Below are positions 36,798 through 45,371 of a DNA stretch of 64,000 nucleotides, piece by piece; position 1 is the first letter of the stretch, and each line of letters begins with the position of its first letter. Made by a program: the position numbers and the translations under genes. This stretch comes from Nocardioides sp. T2.26MG-1. GTDB taxonomy: Bacteria; Actinomycetota; Actinomycetes; Propionibacteriales; Nocardioidaceae. The stretch lies in contig NZ_CATNLZ010000012.1 of the NCBI RefSeq assembly GCF_950101795.1, positions 124,001-188,000 on the forward strand, written 5' to 3'. The notes under the pieces are model-generated. The model saw nothing but the letters and a program-made list of their open reading frames with translations, was not told the origin of the DNA and did not search any database.

Positions 36798-37616
36798 TCA
36801 GACGGGCACCACGGTCACGGCGACGCCGGCCTCGCGCAACGCGTGCACCTGCGCGGGGTCGGCGCCGTCGTCCGTGATGACCTCGTCGATTGCGTCGAGG
36901 CCGCAGATGCGCGCGAACGCCGCCCGGCCGAGCTTCGTGGAGTCCGCGACGACCACGACGGTCGAGGCACGCTGGAGCAGGACCAGGTTGGTCTTGGCCT
37001 CGACCTCGTCGTGCGTCGTGAGCCCGGCGCCCGCGCTCAGTCCGTCCACGCCCACGAACGACAGGTCCAGGTGCACCTCGCCCAGCGTGCGCTCGGCCAG
37101 GGGGCCGCAGAGCTCGTAGGAGCGGTCGCGGGCGACGCCGCCGGTGAGCACCAGCTTGACCGTCGGGCGGACGACCACCTCCGATGCGATGTTGAGCGCG
37201 TTCGTCACGATCGTGATCTCGCCGCCGGCGCTCAGCGCCCGGGCGACCTCGGTCGTGGTGGTGCCACCGGTCAGGCCCACGATCGCGCGCTCGCCCACCC
37301 GGGTCGCAGCCTCGCGGGCGATCGCCCGCTTCTGCTCGACGCGCGCGGCCGAGCGGTAGCGCAGCGGCAGCTCATAGCTCACGCCGGGCGCGCCGACCGC
37401 CCCGCCGTGCGTGCGGACCAGCAGCCGGCGCTGCTCCAGCAGCTCGAGGTCGCGGCGCACCGAGGCCGACGAGACCGACAGCTTCTCGACGAGCTCGGCG
37501 ACCGTGACCTCCCGGCCGTCGGCGAGCAGCGCGATCACGTGCTCGAGACGCTCCTGGCGTCGCGCCGGCCGCTCCGTGCCGGACGGGCGGTCGTCGCGGG
37601 GCACCGTCACGCGCAC
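36798..37616 (-). CDS. DeoR/GlpR family transcriptional repressor
   Basis: A 272-residue regulator. The N-terminal helix-turn-helix (residues 22-75) has RLEHVIALLADG, VTVAELVEKLSVSSASVRRD and LVRTHGGAV. The sugar-phosphate-binding domain (about 90-255) has GLTGGTTTTEVARAL, VTNALNIASEV and FVGVDGLSAGAGLTTHD. DeoR proteins usually respond to a phosphorylated sugar. The start is GTG; another GTG lies two codons downstream. A second DeoR gene lies 31 bases upstream on the same strand, and the GH4 gene is convergent, so it most likely controls this sugar locus. Confidence 0.92.
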   Translation of the reverse strand: MRVTVPRDDRPSGTERPARRQERLEHVIALLADGREVTVAELVEKLSVSSASVRRDLELLEQRRLLVRTHGGAVGAPGVSYELPLRYRSAARVEQKRAIAREAATRVGERAIVGLTGGTTTTEVARALSAGGEITIVTNALNIASEVVVRPTVKLVLTGGVARDRSYELCGPLAERTLGEVHLDLSFVGVDGLSAGAGLTTHDEVEAKTNLVLLQRASTVVVVADSTKLGRAAFARICGLDAIDEVITDDGADPAQVHALREAGVAVTVVPV

Positions 37617-37647
37617 AGGCTCACAGCATTGCCGAGGCCGCGCAACA

Positions 37648-38403
37648 TCACGCCAGCCGGACCTGGAGGCCCGCGCGCTCGAGCGCGGCGACCTGGCCGG
37701 CGTCGGCGGCCGCGTCGGTGACCAGGTCGGTGACCTCGTCGACCGAGGCGATCCGGGCGAACGTCACCAGGCCGAGCTTGCTGGAGTCGGCGATCACGAC
37801 CCGGCGGCGCGCCTGGCGCAGGAACGCCCTGTCCGTCTGCGCCTCCATCTCGTCGAACGTCGTGCAGCCCGCGTCGACGGTGAGCCCGTCGACGCCGATG
37901 AACACGACGTCGAGGTGGTAGCGCGAGAGCATCTCCTCCGCCGCCGGGCCGACGGCCTCGAGCGAGCGACGCACGATGCCACCGACGAAGATCAGGTGCA
38001 GGTCGGGACGACCGGCGAGCAGAGCCGCCACGTCGACGGCGTTGGTGACGACCGTCAGGTCGCGCCGGCTCGACAGCTCGCGTGCGAGCTCCACCGACGT
38101 CGTACCACCCGAGATGCCGACCACCGCGCCGTCGTCGACCAGCCGCGCCGCCGCCTGCCCGATGTGCCGCTTCTCCTGCTGCATCCGGGCGGCCTTGAGT
38201 CGGCCGGGCACCTCCTCGCCGGTCTCGCGCGCGAGGGCGCCCCCGTGTGTGCGCACCAGGAGCCGGTCCCGGGTCAGCGACTGCAGGTCGCGGCGGACGG
38301 TGGCCTCGGACACGCCGAGCTGGCCCGCGAGGTCGCCCACGGCCACCGAGCCGTCCGCGGCGATGCGGTCGAGGATCCAGTTCAGTCGCTCTGCCTTGCG
38401 CAC
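37648..38403 (-). CDS. DeoR/GlpR family transcriptional repressor, divergent from ABC importer operon
   Basis: A 251-residue DeoR protein from a GTG start. Helix-turn-helix residues 5-60: RLNWILDRIAADG, VAVGDLAGQLGVSEATVRRD and LVRTHGGAL. The effector domain has GISGGTTSVELAREL, VTNAVDVAALLA and FIGVDGLTVDAGCTTFDE. It starts 185 bases from the SBP gene on the opposite strand; five TGCGC/GCGCA-type sites fill the gap, the nearest 24 bases from its start, so autoregulation and control of the operon are likely. It is only moderately similar to the DeoR gene downstream. Confidence 0.92.
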   Translation of the reverse strand: MRKAERLNWILDRIAADGSVAVGDLAGQLGVSEATVRRDLQSLTRDRLLVRTHGGALARETGEEVPGRLKAARMQQEKRHIGQAAARLVDDGAVVGISGGTTSVELARELSSRRDLTVVTNAVDVAALLAGRPDLHLIFVGGIVRRSLEAVGPAAEEMLSRYHLDVVFIGVDGLTVDAGCTTFDEMEAQTDRAFLRQARRRVVIADSSKLGLVTFARIASVDEVTDLVTDAAADAGQVAALERAGLQVRLA

Positions 38404-38426
38404 CCGCTCACTCTACCCTGCACAAG

Positions 38427-38540
38427 TGCGCAGACGGCGCATCCGGCGCAGGCTGAGTCGCCGACGATCATGCGCGATTCGCGATGCCTTCCGCCAAACT
38501 ATTGCGCGAGTGCGCAGACCTGTGCAGAATTGTGCGCACA
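38427..38540. promoter_or_regulatory. Cluster of candidate DeoR operators in the divergent promoter region
   Basis: TGCGC-AGACG-GCGCA at 38427-38441 is perfect. TGCGC-GATTC-GCGAT (38471-38485) and TGCGC-GAGT-GCGCA (38503-38516) are variants. TGTGC at 38521-38525 is followed by the palindrome TGTGCGCACA at 38531-38540. They span most of the region between the DeoR gene and the importer operon. Confidence 0.6.
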
Positions 38541-38587
38541 TTCAGTCATCCGCGCCGGGACTGGACCCGGCCGGCCGAGGAGGCACG

Positions 38588-39934
38588 ATGACCAGTAGCA
38601 CCCGCCCCACCCGTCGCCGCTCATGGGCGCGGCTCCGGACCGCCCAGCTCGCGGTGGGCCTCACCGCGCTCGCGACCGTCGCGGCCTGCGGCTCCGACGA
38701 TCCCGGTGGATCGGACAAGACCACCGACGTCACGATCACGGTCGCGCTCAACTCCGAGCCGCCCCCGCAGGCCTCGCTCGACGCGTTCGAGCGGGAGACC
38801 GGCATCACCGTCAAGTGGGTCAACATCGACTGGGACAGCCTCCAGACGAAGATCTCGGCCGCGGCCACGGCGAACACCTACTTCGCCGACGCCACCGACG
38901 TCGACTGGTCACGGGTGGGCCAGCTCGGCAGGCTCGGGTGGTTCTACCCGATGGACGACTACCTCGACACCGACGCGATGGCGGCCGACATGCCGCAGCT
39001 CGCGTCGTTCACCAGCGACGGCCACGTCGTCGGCATCCCCTACGACGCCTCGTTCATGGTCACCACGATCAACAGCGACCTGTACAAGAAGGCGGGGGCC
39101 GACGCCAACCCCGCGACCATGCAGGCCTACACCGACGGCCTGAAGAAGATCAAGGACGCGGGCGTGGTGAAGTACCCGCTCAACATCCCGTTCGCCGCGG
39201 CCGAGGGGCTCTCGACGTACTGGTACGAGGCCACCGAGGCGTTCGGGGGCACGATCCTCGACGAGTCGGGCGCGCCGCAGTTCACCTCCCCCGACTCGGC
39301 CGGCTACCGCGCCGCGCAATGGATGATCGACGCGATGACCTCGGGCCTCGTGCCCCCGGGCAACATCAACGTCGCCGACAGCCAGGGCCAGCAGACCCTG
39401 ATGGCCAAGGGGCAGGTGGCGAGCACGTTCTCGGACTACTCCGGCACGGTCGGCAGCCTCTACAACATCCCCGAGTCGTCCACGGTCGTCGACCAGGTGA
39501 CCTACCTGGCCACGCCCGGCACCGACGGGCCGGCGGCCAACCTGTCGAACCCGGACGGCATCGGCATCCCGAAGCAGGCGAAGTACCCCGACGCCGCCGC
39601 GAAGTTCATCGAGTGGTTCACCGACGCCAAGCAGCAGGTCGACTTCGCCGGCGTGAACGGCCCCGAGAAGGCACTCCCCGCCTACGCGATGCCCTCGCAC
39701 CTGTCCGCGGTGGAGGAGATGACGGCCAAGGGCGACCTGGTCGGAGGCGAGGTCCTCGCCGCCATGCTCAAGACCTCCAAGCCCGTCTTCGAGGGCGGCG
39801 CCCCGGCGTGGTACCCGAAGTTCTCCAACGCCGTCTACACCAACCTGCACGCCGCCGCGACGGGCGAGATGTCGGTGGCCGACGCGATCGCCGCGATCGC
39901 GGACACCGCCGACCAGCTCGCGAACGAGTCGTGA
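38588..39934 (+). CDS. Sugar ABC transporter substrate-binding lipoprotein
   Basis: A 448-residue extracellular solute-binding protein (family 1). The signal peptide ends in lipobox VAAC (Cys near residue 34). The mature part shows VTITVALNSEPPPQ, NIDWDSLQTKI, IPYDASFMVTTIN and a C-terminal helical lobe. GGAGG lies six bases before the ATG, fixing the start. It is the first gene of a six-gene operon and overlaps the first permease gene by four bases. It captures a sugar or oligosaccharide outside the membrane; the downstream AgaS and KbaZ genes point to galactosamine-type sugars. Confidence 0.93.
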   Translation: MTSSTRPTRRRSWARLRTAQLAVGLTALATVAACGSDDPGGSDKTTDVTITVALNSEPPPQASLDAFERETGITVKWVNIDWDSLQTKISAAATANTYFADATDVDWSRVGQLGRLGWFYPMDDYLDTDAMAADMPQLASFTSDGHVVGIPYDASFMVTTINSDLYKKAGADANPATMQAYTDGLKKIKDAGVVKYPLNIPFAAAEGLSTYWYEATEAFGGTILDESGAPQFTSPDSAGYRAAQWMIDAMTSGLVPPGNINVADSQGQQTLMAKGQVASTFSDYSGTVGSLYNIPESSTVVDQVTYLATPGTDGPAANLSNPDGIGIPKQAKYPDAAAKFIEWFTDAKQQVDFAGVNGPEKALPAYAMPSHLSAVEEMTAKGDLVGGEVLAAMLKTSKPVFEGGAPAWYPKFSNAVYTNLHAAATGEMSVADAIAAIADTADQLANES

Positions 39935-40899
39935 GCCAGGTCCCGCTGATGGAGTCGTCGGAGGCCGACCTCGCTGCCACACCGGCAGCGGGCGACGGCC
40001 TCCGGCGGCCCGCCCGCCGGCTCGTCGGGCGCCGCGGCGAGAGCTGGGTGCCCTACGTGCTGGTGGCGCCCGTCGCCCTGTTCATCCTGCTGCTCGCCAT
40101 CGGCCCCGCGCTCTTCACGGTCGTCGAGGCGTTCTTCCGGGTCAACGCACTCGACCCGCCGACCCGCTTCGACGGGCTCGGCAACTTCCGGCGGCTGCTC
40201 GACGACCCGGCGGTGCGCACCAGCATCAGCAACACCGCGATCTACGTGGTGGTGGGCACGCTCGGCTCGACGCTGCTCGGGATCGCGGCCGCCGTCGTGC
40301 TGCAGCGCCCGTTCCGCGGACGGAGCCTCGTCATCGCCGTGCTGATCCTCCCGTGGGCTCTCCCCGGGGTCGTCGAGGGCATCTTGTGGACGGGCATCTT
40401 CGACCCGAACGCCGGCCTCGTGAACGGCCTCGCCCAGACCACCCACCTCGGGAGCGGGGACGCCGTACTCCTCGGCCAGGACCGGATCCAGACGATCGCG
40501 CTGATCGAGCTCGTGCAGGTCTGGCAGATCATGCCGCTATCGGCGCTCCTGGTCCTCGCCGGGCTGCAGATCATCCCCGGGGAGCTCTACGAGGCGGCGC
40601 AGATCGACGGCTGCGGGTCGTGGGGTGCGTTCCGCCGGATCACGCTGCCGCTGATCCGCCCGGCGGTCGCCGTGGCCATGGTCCAGGCCGTGATCGCCAC
40701 CCTCAACGTCTTCGACCAGCCCTACGTGCTCAACGGCGCCTCGAGAACGGCCTCCTCGGTGATGATGCAGACCTACTTCGTCAGCTTCCAGGACCTCGAC
40801 TTCGGTGAGGGCTACGCCCTCTCGCTGCTCGTCACGGTCGTCACCCTGCTGGTCTCCCTCGCGGTGGTCGCCGGGATCTACCGGAAGGTCGAGCTGTGA
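39931..40899 (+). CDS. Sugar ABC transporter permease (MalF type)
   Basis: A 322-residue protein, GTG start overlapping the SBP stop. A 35-residue cytoplasmic lead is followed by six transmembrane segments. The ATPase-contacting EAA loop reads LYEAAQIDGCGSWGAFRRI near residues 220-238. It pairs with the second permease to form the translocation channel of a carbohydrate uptake transporter (CUT1). The operon holds no ATPase, as is common in actinobacteria where a shared MsiK-type ATPase serves many importers. Confidence 0.93.
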   Translation: MSQVPLMESSEADLAATPAAGDGLRRPARRLVGRRGESWVPYVLVAPVALFILLLAIGPALFTVVEAFFRVNALDPPTRFDGLGNFRRLLDDPAVRTSISNTAIYVVVGTLGSTLLGIAAAVVLQRPFRGRSLVIAVLILPWALPGVVEGILWTGIFDPNAGLVNGLAQTTHLGSGDAVLLGQDRIQTIALIELVQVWQIMPLSALLVLAGLQIIPGELYEAAQIDGCGSWGAFRRITLPLIRPAVAVAMVQAVIATLNVFDQPYVLNGASRTASSVMMQTYFVSFQDLDFGEGYALSLLVTVVTLLVSLAVVAGIYRKVEL

Positions 40900-41726
40900 A
40901 GAGCCGCCGCCTTCAGGCCGTCGGCGTGCTGCTGATCCTCGTGTGGTCGTTGGTGCCGATCTACTGGGCGCTGCGCACCAGCTTCCAGACCGAGGCCGAC
41001 GCCCGGGCCACCCCGGTGCAGTACGTCCCCCACCACCCGACCCTCGACAACTACCGGGCCCTGCTCACCGGCGACGGCGAGGTCCCCGGTCAGATCCGGC
41101 AGGCCGCGCTCAACATCGTGATCGAGTGCTCGGCCGCGACGGTGGTGACCGTCGTGCTCGCCACGCTCGCGGCCTACGCGTTCGCGCGGATGAGCTTCCA
41201 CGGGAGCAAGATCCTCTTCTACTCGGTGCTCGCCACGATGGCGCTCCCGGCGTACGCCACGCTGATCCCGCTCTACCGGATCATGAGCACCTTCGGCCTG
41301 GTCAACACCTACTCCGGCCTGGTGCTCGTCTACGTCTCCGGCTTCGTGCCGCTGGCCACCTGGGTGCTGCACAACTACTTCTCCAGCCTCCCGACCAGCC
41401 TGGAGGAGGCGGGGCTGGTGGACGGCGCGCACCGGCTGCAGGTGCTGTGGCACATCATGCTGCCGCTCGCCCGTCCCGGGATCATCTCGACGGCGATCAT
41501 CACGTTCCTGTTCGCCTGGGCGCAGTTCCTGTTCCCGCTGGTGCTCTCCAGCGACCTCTCCACCCAGCCGCTGACGGTCGTCATCGCCTCGCTGCAGGGC
41601 CGGCACGTCGTGCCGACGACCCTGCTCAGCGCCGCGGGGATGCTCGCGATCGCCGTACCCGCCGCGATCGCCCTGGCCTTCAGCCGCTACATCGTCAACG
41701 GACTACTCGCAGGCAGTGTGAAATGA
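40896..41726 (+). CDS. Sugar ABC transporter permease (MalG type)
   Basis: A 276-residue permease with six transmembrane segments, GTG start overlapping the previous stop by four bases. The EAA loop is SLEEAGLVDGAHRLQVLWHI near residue 170. The mature start region KSRRLQAVGVLLILVWSL is a typical first helix of CUT1 MalG-type permeases. Its end overlaps the start of kbaZ (ATGA). It forms the channel with the MalF-type protein. Confidence 0.93.
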   Translation: MKSRRLQAVGVLLILVWSLVPIYWALRTSFQTEADARATPVQYVPHHPTLDNYRALLTGDGEVPGQIRQAALNIVIECSAATVVTVVLATLAAYAFARMSFHGSKILFYSVLATMALPAYATLIPLYRIMSTFGLVNTYSGLVLVYVSGFVPLATWVLHNYFSSLPTSLEEAGLVDGAHRLQVLWHIMLPLARPGIISTAIITFLFAWAQFLFPLVLSSDLSTQPLTVVIASLQGRHVVPTTLLSAAGMLAIAVPAAIALAFSRYIVNGLLAGSVK

Positions 41727-43135
41727 CCCCTCTCCCCGACACCTCCTCCCACGCCGCCGTCGGCATGGTCGCCGACAGCGATCCGGCCGCCGGTCCCCTG
41801 CTGGACCTGCTGCGCCGGCACCGGCGCGGCGCGCCGGTCGGCGTCACCGCCGTGTGCTCCGCCCACCCGCTCGTGCTGCGGGCGGCCGCCGAGCAGGCGG
41901 CCGAGGACGGCAGCGTGCTGCTGGTGGAGGCCACCAGCAACCAGGTCGACCAGTTCGGCGGCTACACCGGGATGCTGCCCGAGCAGTTCCGCGGGCTCGT
42001 CCTCGAGATCGCGGCCGCGGCCGGTGTCGACGCCGCCGACGTGGTCCTCGGCGGCGACCACCTCGGGCCGCAGGTGTGGCGGCACGAGGGCGCCGACCCG
42101 GCGATGGCGAAGGCCGAGGACCTGGTGCGCGCGTACGTCGCTGCCGGCTACACCAAGATCCACCTCGACTGCTCGATGCCGTGCAGCGACGATCCGCTGC
42201 CATTGACCGACGAGGTGGTGGCGCGACGGGCCGCTCGCCTCGCCCGGGTCGCCGAGGACACCGCCCGGACCCGCGGCACCGGCTCGCTCCCGGTCTATGT
42301 GATCGGCACCGAGGTGCCGGTGCCCGGCGGTGCCCACGAGCTGATCGACAGCCTCACCCCGACCTCCCTCGAGGCCGCCCGCACCACCCTCGCCGCGCAC
42401 CGCGACGCCTTCGAGGAGGCGGGTGTCGGGGGGTGCTGGCCGCGGGTCGTGGGTCTCGTCGTCCAGCCCGGCGTGGAGTTCGACGCGCACGCGGTCTTCG
42501 ACTACGAGCCGGCCCGGACCACGACGCTGCGCCGGGTCGTCGACGAGGCGGAGGCGCCGCCGTCGCTGGTGCTCGAGGCGCACTCCACCGACTACCAGAC
42601 GCCGGACCGCCTGGCAGCCCTCGTCTCCGACCACTGGGCGATCCTCAAGGTCGGCCCCGGCCTCACCTTCGCGCTCCGTGAGGCCCTGTTCGCCCTGGCC
42701 ACGATCGAGGACGAGCTGGTGCCCGCCGACCGGCGCTCGCACCTCGTCGCGGTCGTCGCACGCGCGATGGCCGACGACCCGCACTGGTGGGCCGGCTACT
42801 ACCAGGGCGACGAGACCGACGTCCGGATCGCCCGCACCTACAGCTACTCCGACCGGATGCGCTACTACTGGGCCACGCCCGAGGTGGCGGCGGCGACCGA
42901 CCGGCTGCTGGCCAACCTCGAGCAGACCACGGTGCCGCTGACCATGGTCAGCGCCCACCTGCCGGTGCAGTACTCCCGGGTGCGGGCCGGAGAGCTCTCT
43001 CCCGACCCGCGCAGCCTCGCCGTGGACCGTGTGCGCGACGTACTGCGCGGCTATGCCCTCGCGTGCGGTCCGGCGAGCGGTCGAGACGACCCCGGGTCCG
43101 CCAGCGACATCGCCGAGAACAGGAGCCCCCAGTGA
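41723..43135 (+). CDS. kbaZ: D-tagatose-bisphosphate aldolase class II, non-catalytic subunit (KbaZ/GatZ)
   Basis: A 470-residue protein of the GatZ/KbaZ family, which supports the catalytic KbaY/GatY aldolase in splitting tagatose 1,6-bisphosphate. Motifs: VLLVEATSNQVDQFGGYTG, GGDHLGPQVWR, KIHLDCSMPC, YVIGTEVPVPGGA, LEAHSTDYQTP and LKVGPGLTFALREALFAL. It is about 40 residues longer than the Escherichia coli proteins, with extra residues at both ends. No kbaY/gatY lies in the window. Some GatZ-like proteins may have independent activity. Start ATG overlaps the permease stop; end overlaps the agaS start. Confidence 0.92.
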   Translation: MTPLPDTSSHAAVGMVADSDPAAGPLLDLLRRHRRGAPVGVTAVCSAHPLVLRAAAEQAAEDGSVLLVEATSNQVDQFGGYTGMLPEQFRGLVLEIAAAAGVDAADVVLGGDHLGPQVWRHEGADPAMAKAEDLVRAYVAAGYTKIHLDCSMPCSDDPLPLTDEVVARRAARLARVAEDTARTRGTGSLPVYVIGTEVPVPGGAHELIDSLTPTSLEAARTTLAAHRDAFEEAGVGGCWPRVVGLVVQPGVEFDAHAVFDYEPARTTTLRRVVDEAEAPPSLVLEAHSTDYQTPDRLAALVSDHWAILKVGPGLTFALREALFALATIEDELVPADRRSHLVAVVARAMADDPHWWAGYYQGDETDVRIARTYSYSDRMRYYWATPEVAAATDRLLANLEQTTVPLTMVSAHLPVQYSRVRAGELSPDPRSLAVDRVRDVLRGYALACGPASGRDDPGSASDIAENRSPQ

Positions 43136-44277
43136 ACCTCGATGCCTTCGGCTCGGCGACCGGGACCTCCGGCTCGGCCACCGCCCGGGAGATCGCCCAG
43201 CAGCCCGAGGTCTGGGCTGACGTCTGCAGGACCCTCGGCAAGGACGAGGCAGCGCTGCGGGCCTTCCTCGACCCGCTCCTGGCGCGGCCGGACCTCCGGA
43301 TCGTCCTCACCGGTGCCGGCAGCTCCGCCTTCATCGGCGAGGCACTGCAGCCGGCGCTGACCCGCGCGCTCCGCCGCCGGGTGGACGCGGTCGCCACCAC
43401 CGACATCGTGGCCGGCCCGGACTCGGTGTTCGCCGAACGGGTCCCCACGCTGCTCATCTCCTTCGCCCGGTCCGGCGAGAGCCCGGAGAGCACAGCGGCG
43501 ACCGCGCTCGCCGACCAGCTCGTCCCGGACACCCGCCACCTCGTGGTCACCTGCGACACCGACGGGGCGCTGTCGCTCCAGCACCGCGGCCGGGACGACT
43601 CGTTGGTGCTCGCGATGCCCGAGGCCGCCAACGACCGTGGCTTCGCGATGACGTCGAGCTTCACCTCCATGATGCTGGCGACCTGGCTCGCTCTCGCGGT
43701 CCCCGGGCCGGAGCGCGAGACGTACGGCGCCCGCATCGGGGCGGCCGCGGCCCAGCTGCTCGCAGACCCCGGCGGCGTCGCCGACCTCGTCGCGCGCTCC
43801 TACCAGCGGGTCGTCTACCTGGGCAGCGGCGCCCTGCGTGGCATCGCGCGCGAGTCGTCCCTGAAGATGCTCGAGCTGACCGCCGGGCAGGTCGCCGCGT
43901 CGTACGAGACGGCCCTCGGCTTCCGGCACGGGCCCAAGGCGTTCCTCGACGACCAGAGCCTCGCGGTCGTCTACCTCTCGAACGACCCGTACACCCGCGG
44001 CTACGACGAGGACATCGTCACCGAGCTGCGCGCCACCGTCGGTGCGGAGCACGTGTTCGTGGTCTCCGCGGCCGGGCCCGTGGCCGGCCCCGGGTTCGCG
44101 TTCACCGGGCTCGACGGCCTGGACGACTGCCTGGTCGCCCTGCCGTTCGTGATCGTCGGGCAGCTGCTCGGTCTCGGCAGCTCCGTCGCGCTGGGGCTCA
44201 CGCCGGACAACCCCTTCCCCGACGGTCAGGTCAACCGCGTCGTCCAGGGCGTGACCGTCCACCCGTTCCCCGCGTGA
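43132..44277 (+). CDS. agaS: SIS-domain sugar isomerase/deaminase (AgaS-like)
   Basis: A 381-residue protein with two SIS (sugar isomerase) domains: VLTGAGSSAFIGEAL and LISFARSGESPEST in the first, VYLGSGALRGIARESSLKML and LGFRHGPKAFLDD in the second. AgaS converts galactosamine 6-phosphate to tagatose 6-phosphate with release of ammonia. Start GTG overlaps the kbaZ stop as GTGA, with AGGAG upstream. It sits between kbaZ and a sugar kinase gene, so its product could feed the tagatose branch. Confidence 0.9.
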   Translation: MNLDAFGSATGTSGSATAREIAQQPEVWADVCRTLGKDEAALRAFLDPLLARPDLRIVLTGAGSSAFIGEALQPALTRALRRRVDAVATTDIVAGPDSVFAERVPTLLISFARSGESPESTAATALADQLVPDTRHLVVTCDTDGALSLQHRGRDDSLVLAMPEAANDRGFAMTSSFTSMMLATWLALAVPGPERETYGARIGAAAAQLLADPGGVADLVARSYQRVVYLGSGALRGIARESSLKMLELTAGQVAASYETALGFRHGPKAFLDDQSLAVVYLSNDPYTRGYDEDIVTELRATVGAEHVFVVSAAGPVAGPGFAFTGLDGLDDCLVALPFVIVGQLLGLGSSVALGLTPDNPFPDGQVNRVVQGVTVHPFPA

Positions 44278-44297
44278 CGGGCTGGGAGGCTGGCGGC

Positions 44298-45299
44298 ATG
44301 GACGTCTACCTGGGGGTCGACGGCGGCGGGACCAAGACGGCGCTCTGCCTGGTGACCGTCGACGGCGAGCTGCTCGCGAGGTCGAGCGCCCCGGGCACCT
44401 ACTACCTCGGCCGCCCGGACGGCCCCGGCGTCGGGCTCGTGGAGGAGGTGCTGGCCGAGGCGGTGCCGGCGCTGTGCGGCCGGGCCGGCGTCGCGCCGGC
44501 CGCGGTCCGCCACGCCTTCCTCGGCCTGCCCGGGTACGGCGAGGTCCCCGCCGACGTGCCCGCCGTCCGGGCCGGTGTCGGCCGGGCGCTCGGTCACGAG
44601 CGCTACCAGTGCGCCAACGACATGGTCTGCGCGTGGGCGGGATCACTCGGCGGCGCCGACGGGATCAACGTGATCGCCGGCACCGGGTCCATGACGTACG
44701 GCGAGCGCGCCGGCCACGGGGTCCGGGTCGGCGGATGGAGCGAGCTGTTCGGGGACGAGGGCTCGGGCTACTGGATCGGGCGGCGCGGGATGCAGGCGTT
44801 CGCGCGGATGAGCGACGGGCGGCTGCCGGAGGGTCCCCTGCTCCACCTGCTCCGCCGGCACCTGCAACTGGACAACGACCTCGAGCTGATCGACCTGGCC
44901 CTGAACCGGTGGCCGGATCGCCGCCGCGCCGTCGCCGCGCTCTCGGTGCCGATCGCCGAGGCGGCGAGCGCCGGCGACACCGCCGCCCACCGCATCCTGC
45001 AGGACGCGGCCGGCGAGCTCGTCACCCTGGTCACGACCACCCATCGCCGACTCGGCTTCGGTGCCGGCGAGACCGCACTCGTGTCCTACTCCGGCGGGGT
45101 GTTCGCTGTGCCGCAGGTGCGGGACGCGTTCGCCGCAGGCCTGCGCCGGGAGGTGCCCGCCGCCGAGCTGCGGACGCCGCTGCTGCCCCCGGTGCTCGGG
45201 GCGGCGCTGCTGGCCGCCGACGCCGCCGGGACCCCGCTCGAGGCCTCGGCGCTCGACCGGCTGGTCGCCGCGGCCGGCCGGCAGGTCACCGCGGGCTGA
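44298..45299 (+). CDS. BadF/BadG/BcrA/BcrD-type N-acetylhexosamine kinase
   Basis: A 333-residue ASKHA-fold kinase. Phosphate-1 motif GVDGGGTKTALCLV at residues 6-19; YQCANDMVCAWAG with the catalytic-region Asp; VIAGTGSMTYG; and GGWSELFGDEGSGYWIGRRG typical of N-acetylglucosamine kinases. It is the last gene of the importer operon and probably phosphorylates the imported amino sugar at C6. The frame continues upstream to a GTG at 44274 overlapping agaS, but GGGAGG lies nine bases before the ATG at 44298, so I chose the latter. Confidence 0.9.
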   Translation: MDVYLGVDGGGTKTALCLVTVDGELLARSSAPGTYYLGRPDGPGVGLVEEVLAEAVPALCGRAGVAPAAVRHAFLGLPGYGEVPADVPAVRAGVGRALGHERYQCANDMVCAWAGSLGGADGINVIAGTGSMTYGERAGHGVRVGGWSELFGDEGSGYWIGRRGMQAFARMSDGRLPEGPLLHLLRRHLQLDNDLELIDLALNRWPDRRRAVAALSVPIAEAASAGDTAAHRILQDAAGELVTLVTTTHRRLGFGAGETALVSYSGGVFAVPQVRDAFAAGLRREVPAAELRTPLLPPVLGAALLAADAAGTPLEASALDRLVAAAGRQVTAG

Positions 45300-45371
45300 T
45301 CCCCTCGGCGGGGCCGCCGTACGCCGCACCGCTGTGGCATGCCGGACGCCCCACCGGGGCACCCGAGAGGA

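Noticed and set aside
45301..45313. CCCC-N5-GGGG hairpin after the sugar kinase gene as terminator.
   Set aside because: Four pairs only, expected often by chance at this base composition.
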